From JBEKTY01 sp049515555 (lineage in GTDB: Bacteria > Planctomycetota > Planctomycetia > Pirellulales > Thermoguttaceae), in assembly GCA_049515555.1 (NCBI GenBank), contig JBEKTY010000106.1, positions 1 through 31,785 of the forward strand: 31,785 nt of DNA. Direction: 5' to 3'. Both the position numbers and the translations under genes were made by a program. Below the pieces are notes generated by a model. That model had not been told where the DNA came from. It did not search any database and worked only from the letters and a program-made list of their open reading frames with translations. Position 1 is the stretch's first letter, and each line of letters opens with the position of its first letter. Below, in pieces: positions 9,101-17,948 of the stretch.

Positions 9101-10825
9101 GCCCTTGTTCAGCGCGGCCGTGTGGCCGCTCAATGAAAAGGCCAACGCGCCCGCAGGCACCGTCCAGACCCGGGCCACGTTGTCGTCCTCGCCCGCCGTG
9201 GCCAGCTTCGTGCCGTCGGGACTGAAGGCAATGCCCACGATCCGTTTGTCGTGGGCCTGCCTGTGCCGCAGGGTGACGCGGCGGGCCACGTCGTCCCACA
9301 GCACCAGCTCGCCCCTGGCGGTCCCCACCGCGATCCGCTTTCCATCGGGCGAAAAGACCACGCGGCCCTCGTCGGTATCGGGTAACACCATCCGTCGTCC
9401 CCGCAGGGTGAGGCCCTTGAGGAACGTCCACTCCCAGTGTCGCAGCGGTCCCGGGCAGCGGTCCAGGATCTCGGCGGCCGGCTCGACCTCACCCTCTTGC
9501 AGATAGCGGTACGCCAAACCGATGTTGCTGTAGTAAAGCGATTGCTGGGCCTCCTGTTCGGACTGCGTGGCCCTTGTGGCTTCCTCCTCGGCCTTGGTCT
9601 CAGCCTTCTTCGCCCGCACTGCTTCGTCCTTGGCTATCTGCTTCTGCTGTTCGGCGTCCCTCTCTGCCTGCTGGGCTTCTTCGGTCTTCTGATCGGCCAG
9701 CGACTTCAGGCGGGCCTCACGGAAGTAGGCCGCCGTGGAAACGATCGCCACCGCCACGAGCAAGACAGCTGCCGCCGAGACCAGCCCGGCAATGACCGGG
9801 TTCCGCCGGCACCACCGCCAGAGCCACTCGGCGCGGCCCACCGGCCGGGCCCGTGTCGGCTCTCCGCGCAAGTATCGCCCAAGATCCTCGGCCAACTCGC
9901 CGGCCGTGGCATAGCGCTTGGCCGGCGGCTTCTCCAGGCACTTGGCACAAATCGTCTCCAGGTCGCGGGAGATGCGACTGTTCAGCCGGCGGACCGGCGG
10001 CGGGTCGTCCTCGATGACCTGCATGAGGAGCATCATCGTCTCGCCGCGGAAGGGCCGCTCGCCGGTGAGCATCTCGAAGAGCATCACCCCCAGCGAATAG
10101 ACGTCGCTGCGGGCATCGGCAGCGTGGCCCTCGCCACGGGCCTGCTCGGGCGACATGTAGGCCGGTGTCCCCAGCAGACTCCCCTCGACGGTCATCGTGA
10201 TCTCGCCCGCCTGACGCTTCGCCAGCCCGAAATCCATGATGTGCGGTTCGCCGCCGGCGTCGATCATCACGTTGCCCGGCTTCAGGTCGCGATGGATCAC
10301 GCTCTTGGTATGGGCATAGTCTAGGGCCAGGGCGATCTTGCGGCACAGTTCGGCCGCCTCCCGCTCGTCGGGCTGGCGTTCCTTGAGCGACTGGGCCAGT
10401 GTCGAGCCGTCGATGAAATCGCTGACGATGAACACCGTATCGCCCTCTTGGCCCACCTCGTGGACGCCGACGATGTTGGGGTGCTTCAACTCGGCCGCCG
10501 CACGGGCCTCGCGCAGGAACTTCTCGACCTCTTCCGGCTCAAGCTGGCCGCGGCGGGGGATCTTCACCGCCACGATGCGATCAAGCTTCGTGTCGCGGGC
10601 CTTCCATACCGCTCCAAAGGCTCCCTCGCCCACCTTCTCCAGAAGCTGAAGATGACCTAGCGTACGGGGCCGGGAGGCCGCCGTCTCGGCCGGCGGGGCT
10701 CCTGCCTCCGTCGCTTCTTTTTCCGGCGCAAAAGCCTGGCCGCAAGCCGGACAGGCAACCGAATCGCTGGACTCTTCCAGGACCACCTCGACCGGATTGT
10801 GGCAGTGGGGGCAGCGGAGGTGCAT
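6137..10825 (-). CDS. Membrane Ser/Thr protein kinase with zinc ribbon, WD40 repeats and SHD1-like tail
   Basis: This is a 1562-aa protein. Residues 5 to 28 form a zinc ribbon (CPHC and CPAC). The kinase domain (about 58 to 320) has GEGAFG at 66 to 71, the ATP-binding lysine at 88 (AVKIP), HRD at 178 to 180, DFG at 198 to 200 and SPE at 225 to 227, so it should be active. Residues 344 to 366 are a membrane helix, followed by a Lys/Glu/Ala coiled coil to about 435. A WD40 propeller follows (repeated FSPDGK...LATA...VRIWD). Two related 150-residue beta-sandwich units come next (each with VDLDGRRIINW or VELDGQPYIHW), resembling concanavalin/DUF1080-type folds. An SHD1-like tail ends the protein (VRLRRPDGTVVTLPLEKL). 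The ATG at 10825 has GAGG 6 nt upstream; a TTG two codons earlier is less likely. It is paralogous to the kinase at 12606..15908. Confidence 0.92.
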   Translation of the reverse strand: MHLRCPHCHNPVEVVLEESSDSVACPACGQAFAPEKEATEAGAPPAETAASRPRTLGHLQLLEKVGEGAFGAVWKARDTKLDRIVAVKIPRRGQLEPEEVEKFLREARAAAELKHPNIVGVHEVGQEGDTVFIVSDFIDGSTLAQSLKERQPDEREAAELCRKIALALDYAHTKSVIHRDLKPGNVMIDAGGEPHIMDFGLAKRQAGEITMTVEGSLLGTPAYMSPEQARGEGHAADARSDVYSLGVMLFEMLTGERPFRGETMMLLMQVIEDDPPPVRRLNSRISRDLETICAKCLEKPPAKRYATAGELAEDLGRYLRGEPTRARPVGRAEWLWRWCRRNPVIAGLVSAAAVLLVAVAIVSTAAYFREARLKSLADQKTEEAQQAERDAEQQKQIAKDEAVRAKKAETKAEEEATRATQSEQEAQQSLYYSNIGLAYRYLQEGEVEPAAEILDRCPGPLRHWEWTFLKGLTLRGRRMVLPDTDEGRVVFSPDGKRIAVGTARGELVLWDDVARRVTLRHRQAHDKRIVGIAFSPDGTKLATAGEDDNVARVWTVPAGALAFSLSGHTAALNKGLAFSPDGKSIATASADQTVRIWDAADGKPGRVLAIKHYPHDLAWQGESGRLFVVQADVDKNIVNLWDASSGEQVPTTLPSLPKNQYYDCSVACSRDGSVVAVAGQEIVGAWNIHEGKPVEIFNETYGDFTAVALSADGKILVTLKYSGDGMVVDLKSKRCVYQIPGAACLGLSPDGARVVAKDRSCFRVLPTRVQMETLTLDQPTAAEHIPLASPPLTLVGTPRAVYDVALGAKMLDIGGRITADRRRLLSVGSGWTLQTWKLRTCDLWNGAVLWQVALPPSRERYDCFPGATADGRYVATSDDRDRIHIQDARSGRDIRILDSFKDVKRLRFAPGDQELAALNGEGRLRVWNWRAGELQKESQAQSECHFDGEALEFSLDGKYLATSGGDGDRTIHVWSWPELRLPQFQSRWLHELRGHASAVRSLAFSSDGKRLLSASKDRTLRLWDPARGREILKIEAHQDGIIWAGFSPDDQTVVSMDWYGVTRLWGGLIASLAKDQTVDFLPWLRKNAAATKSDARKPRTAAFVSSGRTVLPIPVVPAGGYILRGRFTRTRSGGHKTVGFLLPAGRGKTMLTFDHEDHATTGLDQVEQRAVGDPVNPTNCAVKVADGQSYTFEARVELQADQAEVTVDLDGRRIINWQGPQRALTMLPPVWDAPDSRMMGLALGDADVMVEQLQFVSSQGGGCLLEPLPTPQPAAPPGATVVAAPGTVDLLPLADLEHAVFDVTAKRSHSGLELSASGDKSGRVVLPVWPRGNYELSGSFTLPEQASPTILLPTIRCRGQIHWLSGGVSGFEMVRGRTAGDADNPTRVSPSKVEVGRRHAFRVRVGCVAEEAELTVELDGQPYIHWKGPESAITPMPYPTIPNLRTLGIGVDRGRVTYHELELKMLDGEAWIFRPAANGMPASNPANTDKPAADKTPPVATKPKDALRAWTDASGQHRVEAAFAGLAEGQVRLRRPDGTVVTLPLEKLCQADLEWVRRHARR

Positions 10826-11363
10826 GGCCAACCTCGCAACGATAGGAAGAGCAATCGCAGAAAGAAGCAGTACGTCACCGTTTTCGCCGGGAGCGAATTA
10901 CGACCAGTATACCAGCGTCCGATGCGGCGTAAAGGACCGTTCGTTATCTCGGGGGTCGGTAACTCGTCGTTTCCCTCAATGTCGCGAGCGGGCACCGGGT
11001 GTCAAGAACGGTTCCATTCTCGGGACACGAATTTGGCGTTCTCTGCCCATTTGCGTTTCGGCCGTCCCAGATTGCTCAGAAGCACCATTTGATTGAACGG
11101 CAGGGAGCGTCCCGAAATACGGTCGCTTCTCAAGGCGCGTCATGAAACGCATGAATAGATGGGACGACCGCCCGGCCGAACGCCAGAGCCAAGCTGCCGG
11201 GCTGCCTGCAATGACGTTGAACCGCGGAAAACCCGGATGGCGGCCCCGGTCACCTTCAGCCGTTGGTTCGGCCAGAACAATTCTTGATGTCTCCCCTTGC
11301 TTCTACCGTGCGCAGCGAACAATCTCCGAAACTGCTTGAATTCAATTCCGGACCCGTTTGGTC
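10826..11363. other. Intergenic stretch: kinase leader plus a small dispersed repeat-like ORF
   Basis: The part next to the kinase start (10826 to about 10935) is its leader and promoter. The rest has no clear gene. A minus-strand patch around 11165..11290 translates to QRLKVTGAAIRVF and SLQAARQLG, which resembles short repeat-borne ORFs that I recall being scattered in planctomycete genomes. I treat it as a repeat relic, not a gene. Confidence 0.4.
10906..10933 (-). promoter_or_regulatory. Predicted promoter of the 1562-aa kinase
   Basis: On the minus strand TATACT (10911 to 10906) forms a -10-like box. TTTACG (10933 to 10928) lies 16 bp upstream as a partial -35 box. About 80 nt separate the box from the start codon. 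The block TATACTGGTCG is also found in front of the paralogous kinase, and the leader downstream is alignable between the two genes, which supports a functional element. Confidence 0.5.
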
Positions 11364-11375
11364 TGTTCCGACGGC

Positions 11376-12224
11376 TCACTGGGCACGAGCAGAAGTGCTG
11401 CCTGCGAAATTTGTATCGCCCGAATAGACTGCAGTAAACGCATGGTTTCCGGCTGTCAGGTTGAGACTGTACGTTGCCGTGGCTACGTCATTGATAGTTG
11501 TCAGACCTACTGTCTTCATGGCCTCGTCGCCATCTTTGAACGTCACGTTGCCAGCGGGCAATAAATCATTAGAAGTGGACTTAACAGCGGCGGTGAGGGT
11601 GATCGTCTGCCCGACCGTCGCCTTCGGTGGGGAAAGCGTGAGCGTGGTCGTGGAACTTGCTTTGGAGATGACGAGCGTGCCCGTGGCGCTCCCTTGGTAG
11701 TTGGTGTTCGCGAGCTTGCACGCCACGTTGTAACTGCCAGCCGCCCTCGGGGCGATTGGCGAACCATTGTAGGTAAAGTCAAAGCGGCTGATCCCGCCGG
11801 CACTGCTAGTGGCCGTAGCAGACCTTGGCGAGCCGTTATAGGTCTGGTTCAGGTTGCCAAGCCAAACCGTGGCCGTCTTGTTCGGCTGAAAAAGCGGTGG
11901 CGGCGTGATCCCGGGACTTGGTTTGGAGATAACGAGCGTCCCCGTAGCACGACCTTCGTATTTATCGTTGACCAGCGTACAGATCACGTTGTAACTGCCA
12001 GCCGCCGTCGGGGCGATTGGCGAACCATTGTAGGTGAATCTGAAGCTGCTGAACCCGGGAGCGGTGCTCGTGGCCGTAGCGGACCTTGGCGAGCCGTCAT
12101 AGGTCTGGTTCAGGTTACCAAGCCAAACCGTGGCCGTCCTTTTCGGCTGGGCCCAGAGTTCCGCCGTGAACCCGCCCGAAAGTATCAGCACGCCGAGGAG
12201 CGACTGAACGAAGATGGATCGCAT
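11376..12224 (-). CDS. Exported MBG / bacterial Ig-like repeat protein
   Basis: This is a 282-aa protein with a signal peptide (MRSIFVQSLLGVLILSGG, cleavage likely after LWA). Two nearly identical MBG-type units follow (about residues 32 to 100 and 117 to 187), each with TATVWLGNLNQTYDGSPRSA or its near copy, FTYNGSPIAP, AAGSYNV and GTLVISK. The C-terminal domain (about 192 to 282) is a bacterial Ig-like domain (TTTLTLSPPKATVGQTITLT, GNVTFKDG, FTAVYSGDTNFAGSTS). Such proteins are exported beta-sandwich chains. The ATG at 12224 has GAGG 6 nt upstream; a GTG four codons earlier would overlap that site. The end, just after NFAGSTSARAQ, is slightly short for the Ig-like fold. It lies between the two paralogous kinases on the same strand; a functional link is unproven. 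Confidence 0.82.
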   Translation of the reverse strand: MRSIFVQSLLGVLILSGGFTAELWAQPKRTATVWLGNLNQTYDGSPRSATATSTAPGFSSFRFTYNGSPIAPTAAGSYNVICTLVNDKYEGRATGTLVISKPSPGITPPPLFQPNKTATVWLGNLNQTYNGSPRSATATSSAGGISRFDFTYNGSPIAPRAAGSYNVACKLANTNYQGSATGTLVISKASSTTTLTLSPPKATVGQTITLTAAVKSTSNDLLPAGNVTFKDGDEAMKTVGLTTINDVATATYSLNLTAGNHAFTAVYSGDTNFAGSTSARAQ

Positions 12225-12605
12225 GGGATGCCTCACAGGTTAGATGTCAGACAAAGGGCTTCGATTCGCGAGGAACTGAACGACCCACGGGTTTCGCTTA
12301 CAAGGAACTCGCTGGCCAGACCGAGTTGCGACAACACTCCTTTTTCGCCGAGCTTGCCGTGTATCGTGATTTCCATTTTTCGGATTATAGCTGTGCATGC
12401 GCCCCGCCGCAAGCGGGGCTCGAAGGTCCGCTCCGAAAGAATCGTTGCGAAGCAATAAATCGACGTAAGCCATATTCAGAAGACGAGTCCCAGAGAGACA
12501 CGTGCATTCCACGGCAACCCGCAATCCCGCGTTTTTCCCAGGAGTTCGTCATTGATCGTCGGCCATTGCCACACGCAAACCCAAACCGATGCCTTCGCTG
12601 GTAAG
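12225..12605. other. Intergenic stretch with one GC hairpin
   Basis: No gene is recognised. A hairpin with stem GCCCCGC (12401..12407), loop CGCAA and GCGGGGC (12413..12419) lies about 190 nt downstream of the 1100-aa kinase stop codon. It has no T tract on either side, so a terminator role is only possible. The MBG protein's promoter should also lie here, but I see no convincing boxes. Confidence 0.4.
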
Positions 12606-15600
12606 TCAACGCGTTGGTGCAATGTCGGCGGCATCCCATGTACGAACCAAGCCCGATTCATTCACCGCGCTAAGGGATTGTCCATCGTTCGAGAAGGCCA
12701 CGCTCGAAATCGGCTGCCTTCCGTGAGTCAGCGTTAACAACGGCTCACCGGTCTCCATATGCCAGATGGCAACCTTGCCGTCCTCACCACCCGTAACGAC
12801 ACGATCTTGCCGTGGATTAACCGCCACGCAGCGGATGGGACCATCGTGCTTCAGCACTCCGATGTGACGGACGAATCCCCAAGTCCACATTTCCCATGCT
12901 TTCTCCTCGTTTTCGACCAGCAAATTTCCGTTCGCAAGGATATCGGCAAGTCTCCCTTTTTGCAGCTTCCAGCGAAACACTTCTTGGCCGCGAGACAAGT
13001 CCCACCCGCGGATTGTCCCATCGCCCACGTCTCCGACAATGGTCGAATGATCGGGAGATTCCCAAGGCCTGCTGACGTTGTGTTTTAGGTACTCGGTAGA
13101 GCGGGACTGCTCTCCGGTGCCAAGGTTGAGGGAATGCGTTTCCACCATCGAATCGCTCCGCACCTCGATCGCTTGAGCGCGCTTGCCGGATTCATTCCAG
13201 GCGGTAAGCGGGTATCCACCACAGACAAGGAGTCGGTTAGCTTCGGACCAAAGCCCTCGCTCATTGCTATGCCCAAATGAGGAACTTTGGACAAACTTCT
13301 CAACTTTTCCGTCGGGGGTTTTTCGCTCGCCATAAGTGATATTGGGCTTATGGATTGGATCGCTTTGCACGAGCTTCTCACCGGTCTCCGTCGAGTAACA
13401 GGTGATGCACGTGCTGCTCACAAGCAGTCGCTTCGAATCCGCGCTGAAACGCAAGTCGTATGCCCAATCGTCGGGTATCTTAAAGCGCGGCTTATGGGTC
13501 TTCACATCGATCACCACCACCTCCTTCAGTTTTTGCTGCACGAACATCGCCGCTAGGCTTCCATCTGGGCTAAAACAAATCAGTCCTGGTTTCCCTTCGG
13601 CGAGTAGAGCAAAGTCGCTGTTCGGCTCCAGAAACAGATTGTCGCCCCAAATCAGAACTGACGACTTTGTCGCAGTTGCGAGTAAGGCCTGTCGAGGTTC
13701 GCACGCCACGGCGACGAAATCGCGATAGTACAGCGAGTCGTGTGGCACGCTGTCGTCGGGACGCATTGCTTGCAGCACACCGTCCGACGACACGGCTAAG
13801 AGGTCTTGTCCGTTAGGCGCGTATGTCAAAGCAGAGACTCCCGCGCCGACATGTTGAAGCAAGCCGGCACGTTTTCCATCCTCGAGCCTCCAAACGCGCA
13901 CGGTCCCGTCCACCGACCCAGTGGCGAATCGCTGCCCGTCGACCAGGGGTAGAATAGAAGTGATTGCGCCCTGGTGTCCATACGTTCGCTGTCGGGCCGC
14001 ATCAGCTTCGTCAATGGCTAGGACGATAAAGGCGACTCCAGTTATGGTACGCTTCTCCGCTCCGGTGTCTGAACTCAGGATCTTGATGTATCCGAAGGTT
14101 CCACCCGCGATCAGGTGTTTTCCGTCTTTGGTAAACGCCAGTGCCGTCGATGTATCCGTATTTCGCCATACTTCTTTCCAATCTGCCCTACGCAATAGCT
14201 GCACGCCGTTGGGGACATAGGTCGCCAGATACTTACCGTCAGGAGAGAATGCCGGAGCTGGCGATTGCGAACCGGAGAAAGTAATGAAGTTGCGCTCCTG
14301 CCCCTGCCGCTGATAGACGAGTTTCTCGCGCTCCCAGTCCCATACAAAAGTCGAACTGCTCACTGGAGCATAGACCGCCAATAGTTTTCCATCCGGGCTG
14401 AATTGCACTCCGCCGGCCCTCTCCCGACTCAGTGCCGCTATGATAATATTCTGATCCTGGGGTTCTTTGGAAGGAATCGCCAAGTGAACCAAATGTGTTC
14501 CCTTTTTTGCATTCCATATCTCAATGCCCCCATTCCCGGTTCCCGCGGCAACAAGCGGGCGCGCTGGATGAACAGCTAGAGATGTCACCGGCGCCCGGGT
14601 GGGCGGCTCTAACCTGAATGCGATGACTTTGTCGAGACGGTTGCGAAGATAGCCAAACTCCCAACCCCGAAATGACTGGGCGCACTCTGCAATCGCTTGC
14701 TCTGCGGCGCGGAAATCTCGCCTATCGAGCGCCAGTTGGGTCATGGCAAGGCCGGTGCGGTAGCTTCGAAGCGCGGCGATATCGCGTTGGTGATTCGCCC
14801 GGTCCCTTTCCTTGTAGGCCTGGATGGCGAATAGCGATGCGACGAGCGTTCCGGCCACCAGGCTCACGGCGACTGCGGTCCCCAGGCCGGCCACGACGGG
14901 TTGCCGCTTGGACCAGCGCCATAGCCGCGCCAGCCGTCCGATCGGCCGCGCGTGGATTGCCTCGCCCGCAAGAAAATGCCGCAGATCATCAGCCAACGCT
15001 TGCGCCGTGGCGTAACGACGCGACGGGTCCTTCTCCAGGCACTTCAGGCAGATCGTATCCAGGTCGCGCGGAATACGGCTTTGGAGCTTTCGCGGACTGG
15101 GCGGTTCTTCCTGGAGGATTTGCACGATCATCATCCGCTGGGCGCCGCGAAAGGGAAGCTCGCCGGTCAGCAACTCAAAGAGAATCACCCCGAGTGCATA
15201 CACGTCGCTGCGGCGGTCGGCCTTGTGGGCCTCGCCGCGGGCCTGCTCCGGCGACATGTAGGCAGGCGTGCCCAGGACCTGGCCGTCGACCGTCATCGTG
15301 ATTTCTCCCGCCTCGCGCTTCGCCAGGCCGAAGTCGGTCAGATGCGGCTCGCCCGCCATGTCCATCATCACGTTGCCCGGCTTGAGGTCGCGGTGGACCA
15401 CCCCCGCCTCATGGGCCGCGTGCAGGGCATCGGCAATCTTCACGCACAGCTCGGCCGCCTCTCGGGGTGTCAACTGCCGCCCCGATAGCCAGTCGTTCAG
15501 GCTGCACCCGTTGATGAAATCGCTGACGATGTAGAGTGTGCCTTCCTCGCGGCCGACCTCATGCACGGCGACGACGCCGGGATGCTTGACTTGGGCCGCG

Positions 15601-15908
15601 GAGCGGGCCTCGCGGACGAACATCTCGGCGTCCGGCCCCTCGATCTGCCCCCGCCGCGGGATCTTGACGGCCACGATGCGGTCGAGCTTGGTATCGCGGG
15701 CCTTCCAAACCGTGCCGAAATGTCCTCCGCCGACGCTTTCCAGAAGCTCGAAGTGCCCAATCGTCTTGACAGCCCCGGGGGCAAATGAGGCCGTTTCGCC
15801 GCTGATCAGGCTGAAACTGCTGCCGCAATCTGGGCAAGAAATGTCGGTCAGGGGGTCGGCACCGACCACATCGATCGGGTTATGGCAGTGTGGACAGCGG
15901 ATATGCAT
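12606..15908 (-). CDS. Membrane Ser/Thr protein kinase with zinc ribbon and WD40 repeats
   Basis: This is an 1100-aa protein. Its zinc ribbon has CPHC at 5 to 8 and CPDC at 25 to 28. The kinase domain (about 52 to 315) has GGGHFG at 60 to 65, the ATP-binding lysine at 82 (AVKIP), HRD at 172 to 174, DFG at 192 to 194 and the GTPAYMSPEQARGE activation segment. A membrane helix (GLGTAVAVSLVAGTLVASLF, about 340 to 360) precedes a coiled coil. WD40 repeats fill the C-terminal two thirds, with blades such as GSVDGTVRVWRLEDG and GGEDGKVAIWHMETG. It lacks the beta-sandwich and SHD1-like tail of its paralogue at 6137..10825. The ATG at 15908 has GCGAGG 6 nt upstream in the same context as the paralogue. 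The WD40 part looks lower in GC than the kinase part. Family members sense or scaffold through the C-terminal region; the ligand is unknown. Confidence 0.92.
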   Translation of the reverse strand: MHIRCPHCHNPIDVVGADPLTDISCPDCGSSFSLISGETASFAPGAVKTIGHFELLESVGGGHFGTVWKARDTKLDRIVAVKIPRRGQIEGPDAEMFVREARSAAQVKHPGVVAVHEVGREEGTLYIVSDFINGCSLNDWLSGRQLTPREAAELCVKIADALHAAHEAGVVHRDLKPGNVMMDMAGEPHLTDFGLAKREAGEITMTVDGQVLGTPAYMSPEQARGEAHKADRRSDVYALGVILFELLTGELPFRGAQRMMIVQILQEEPPSPRKLQSRIPRDLDTICLKCLEKDPSRRYATAQALADDLRHFLAGEAIHARPIGRLARLWRWSKRQPVVAGLGTAVAVSLVAGTLVASLFAIQAYKERDRANHQRDIAALRSYRTGLAMTQLALDRRDFRAAEQAIAECAQSFRGWEFGYLRNRLDKVIAFRLEPPTRAPVTSLAVHPARPLVAAGTGNGGIEIWNAKKGTHLVHLAIPSKEPQDQNIIIAALSRERAGGVQFSPDGKLLAVYAPVSSSTFVWDWEREKLVYQRQGQERNFITFSGSQSPAPAFSPDGKYLATYVPNGVQLLRRADWKEVWRNTDTSTALAFTKDGKHLIAGGTFGYIKILSSDTGAEKRTITGVAFIVLAIDEADAARQRTYGHQGAITSILPLVDGQRFATGSVDGTVRVWRLEDGKRAGLLQHVGAGVSALTYAPNGQDLLAVSSDGVLQAMRPDDSVPHDSLYYRDFVAVACEPRQALLATATKSSVLIWGDNLFLEPNSDFALLAEGKPGLICFSPDGSLAAMFVQQKLKEVVVIDVKTHKPRFKIPDDWAYDLRFSADSKRLLVSSTCITCYSTETGEKLVQSDPIHKPNITYGERKTPDGKVEKFVQSSSFGHSNERGLWSEANRLLVCGGYPLTAWNESGKRAQAIEVRSDSMVETHSLNLGTGEQSRSTEYLKHNVSRPWESPDHSTIVGDVGDGTIRGWDLSRGQEVFRWKLQKGRLADILANGNLLVENEEKAWEMWTWGFVRHIGVLKHDGPIRCVAVNPRQDRVVTGGEDGKVAIWHMETGEPLLTLTHGRQPISSVAFSNDGQSLSAVNESGLVRTWDAADIAPTR

Positions 15909-15988
15909 GGCCAGCCTCGCAACGATAGGAAAGACAATCGCAGGAAGAACAGCACGTCGCCATTCTCGCTGGGAGCCCTATTGCGACC

Positions 15989-16016
15989 AGTATACCATAG
16001 GCTACCCTCGCGCGAA
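15989..16016 (-). promoter_or_regulatory. Predicted promoter of the 1100-aa kinase
   Basis: TATACT on the minus strand (15994 to 15989) sits about 80 nt before the start codon, in the same position and sequence context as in the paralogous kinase. The -35 candidate (TTCGCG at 16016 to 16011) is poor. The box lies just downstream of the stop codon of the zinc-ribbon gene, so this kinase may also be reached by read-through from the upstream operon. Confidence 0.45.
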
Positions 16017-16466
16017 CCACATGACATTGGTGCATCGCTGGCAGATGCGAGTGTCGGCCGAACTGCCTGTAGTGGTAAAGACCGGGTTGGTCATCGACCT
16101 CCGCTGCTGATCAAACCTGTCATGTCCGCAGACCGGACACAGAATCAGCCGGTCCCCGGCGATGAGATAGCCGTCCGACTCCAGTTGCCGAAGGTCGTCC
16201 TGGGATGCCTCGCCACGCAGGGCCGCCGCGTAACGTTTCTCTGCTGCCTCTCGTTCCAACCGTGCGCGCTCCTCCGCTTCTGCCTTTACGGCCGCTGCCT
16301 GCTTGCGGTCAGTTTCCGCTTGGCACGCGCGACACCTGCTCTTATCGGCGGGCCCGCAGCACGACGCAAGAGGGCCGGGTGTCCTGTCTGGCAGGAACCT
16401 CAGTGAAGCAAGACGAGCGGCGGAAGCGGTACTGGTGCAGTATCCCTTCAGGCCAACGCCCGTCAC
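16002..16466 (-). CDS. Small zinc-ribbon protein coupled to a kinase-like gene
   Basis: This is a 154-aa protein. Its C-terminal part has CPVC (110 to 113) and CQRC (142 to 145), a four-cysteine zinc ribbon ending NVMWFARG. A second cysteine cluster (C36, C37, C45, C48) precedes a charged helix rich in Lys, Glu and Ala (about 50 to 85). The start is a GTG that overlaps the TGA of the upstream kinase-like gene (GTGA), so translation is probably coupled, and this supports both the gene and the start. No enzymatic domain is visible. It may be a partner or target of the kinase-like protein. Confidence 0.7.
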   Translation of the reverse strand: MTGVGLKGYCTSTASAARLASLRFLPDRTPGPLASCCGPADKSRCRACQAETDRKQAAAVKAEAEERARLEREAAEKRYAAALRGEASQDDLRQLESDGYLIAGDRLILCPVCGHDRFDQQRRSMTNPVFTTTGSSADTRICQRCTNVMWFARG

Positions 16467-17794
16467 GCGACGACCCAGCAGGGCAGTTCCTGTCCTGTGC
16501 TATCGGTGGCCGCCACCAACCGGCCGAAGGCGAGGGGCACCTCGATCTCACCACGAAGAGACTCTTGCTCCAGCAGTGCATGCAGCTCTCCCGCAAGGTC
16601 TTCCATTGAAGGGAAGCGTTCCGACGGCAAGAAGCGAAGACACCGTTCCACTAGTTTTCGCCAGCCCCGCGCCGACTCTCCCTTGAGGGGAGCCGTTTTG
16701 GGATCGATGTACATCCCGGGATTCCGCAAGAGGGTATGCCGTTCGATGGCGCTGCCTCCGGTCGGCACCAGCATTGTCGATTCTTCCCCATAGAGCACGC
16801 CTCCGACGAGTGCGAGCAGCATCAGGCCCAAGGGGTACTGATCGGTCTGGAACTGGACCTCGGCGCCGATCACCTGTTCCGGCGCCGCCCAGACCCGCGT
16901 CATCGCCGGCGACGGCAATCCTTCGCTGAGGCGGAGGCTGTCGATGGCCAGCGGTCCGCTCGCTGTCACCAGGAGATTGCTCGGCTTGATGTCCCCGTGG
17001 ATTTTCCCCTGTTTGTGCAGTGTGCCGACATTGCCGATAACGCCCCAGAGACACCGAGCCACGGAGCAGCGGGGAACAACCCACTTCCACGGCTTAACCA
17101 GGTCCTCATGTCTCCGTTCGAGATACGTGCGGAGTTCTCCTCGGGGCACGACGCAAGTGGACGGCGCGTCGTACGGGCCGGCCTCACGCACAAAGCGAGA
17201 ATCGGCCAGCGCCTCGGCCGTCTCCGAGAGAAACCTCCTTCGATATGCGAATGCCGGCCAGCCTTTCGGATCGTACGTCATGCACAGAACCACCGGAGGC
17301 CCGCCGTCGGTGGGAAACCCAAGGCAGGATTCGCCCAACTGGAAACGCCGCTCGGACCCCTTCTCACCGGGCAAGGCGATGGCCGGCTCCATCCGCGTAT
17401 CGGACTCAAGCCTGAAACTGTCGTCCAAGCCCAGTGGCGTCAAGCTCGATCCCCCGATAAGCCGCGCCAGCACAGACGGCCCAAGCATCCGCTTGAGGGG
17501 TTTTCGGAGGATCACCGCTTCCAACGGCCGTCCGTCCTGGTCGGGCACAGTCTGCACGACTTGCTGCCGGATCAGCGCGTTGAGATCGGCAACCAGGCGC
17601 TCAAGCGGAGTGCCGGTGTAGTCGCTGCACCCTTGCTTCATCCAAAGCGAGGCTGCCGCGCTGCCCAGCAGATTTTCCGCGCGAGGGGGCGGTTCTATGG
17701 CAACCAGACAGGACAATCCATCGGGAGCCCTGCCAATCCGGACCAGCTCGCACGCTTCTCTTCTCAAAGCATCGGGGGTAGAGTATTGGAGCAT
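16463..17794 (-). CDS. Divergent protein kinase-like protein
   Basis: This is a 443-aa protein from the ATG at 17794 (MLQYSTPDALRREA), which has GGAGG 8 nt upstream. An ATG two codons earlier sits too close to that site, and a longer frame to 17854 has no site. The C-terminal half is a kinase C-lobe: IHGDIKPSNLLV (HGD at 266 to 268 in place of HRD), IDSLRLSEG (DSL at 285 to 287 in place of DFG) and AAPEQ at 303 to 307. The catalytic Asp, Lys and Asn are present. No glycine-rich loop or obvious ATP-binding Lys is seen in the first 250 residues, which I do not recognise. It could be an active atypical kinase or a pseudokinase. It is translationally coupled to the downstream zinc-ribbon gene. 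Confidence 0.75.
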   Translation of the reverse strand: MLQYSTPDALRREACELVRIGRAPDGLSCLVAIEPPPRAENLLGSAAASLWMKQGCSDYTGTPLERLVADLNALIRQQVVQTVPDQDGRPLEAVILRKPLKRMLGPSVLARLIGGSSLTPLGLDDSFRLESDTRMEPAIALPGEKGSERRFQLGESCLGFPTDGGPPVVLCMTYDPKGWPAFAYRRRFLSETAEALADSRFVREAGPYDAPSTCVVPRGELRTYLERRHEDLVKPWKWVVPRCSVARCLWGVIGNVGTLHKQGKIHGDIKPSNLLVTASGPLAIDSLRLSEGLPSPAMTRVWAAPEQVIGAEVQFQTDQYPLGLMLLALVGGVLYGEESTMLVPTGGSAIERHTLLRNPGMYIDPKTAPLKGESARGWRKLVERCLRFLPSERFPSMEDLAGELHALLEQESLRGEIEVPLAFGRLVAATDSTGQELPCWVVA

Positions 17795-17948
17795 CGGCAT
17801 ATCCTCCCCGGCAGAGCCGCTCAACTTCCAACGCCTACTGGAACAACGCATCAAACGGTACGAGCCCCAGTCTACCTTGTCGCTGCGCCGAAGAGAAGTG
17901 CTCTGCCGGTTTCAGTGCATCTGGCAGGGAGTAGGTACAATCTCGACC

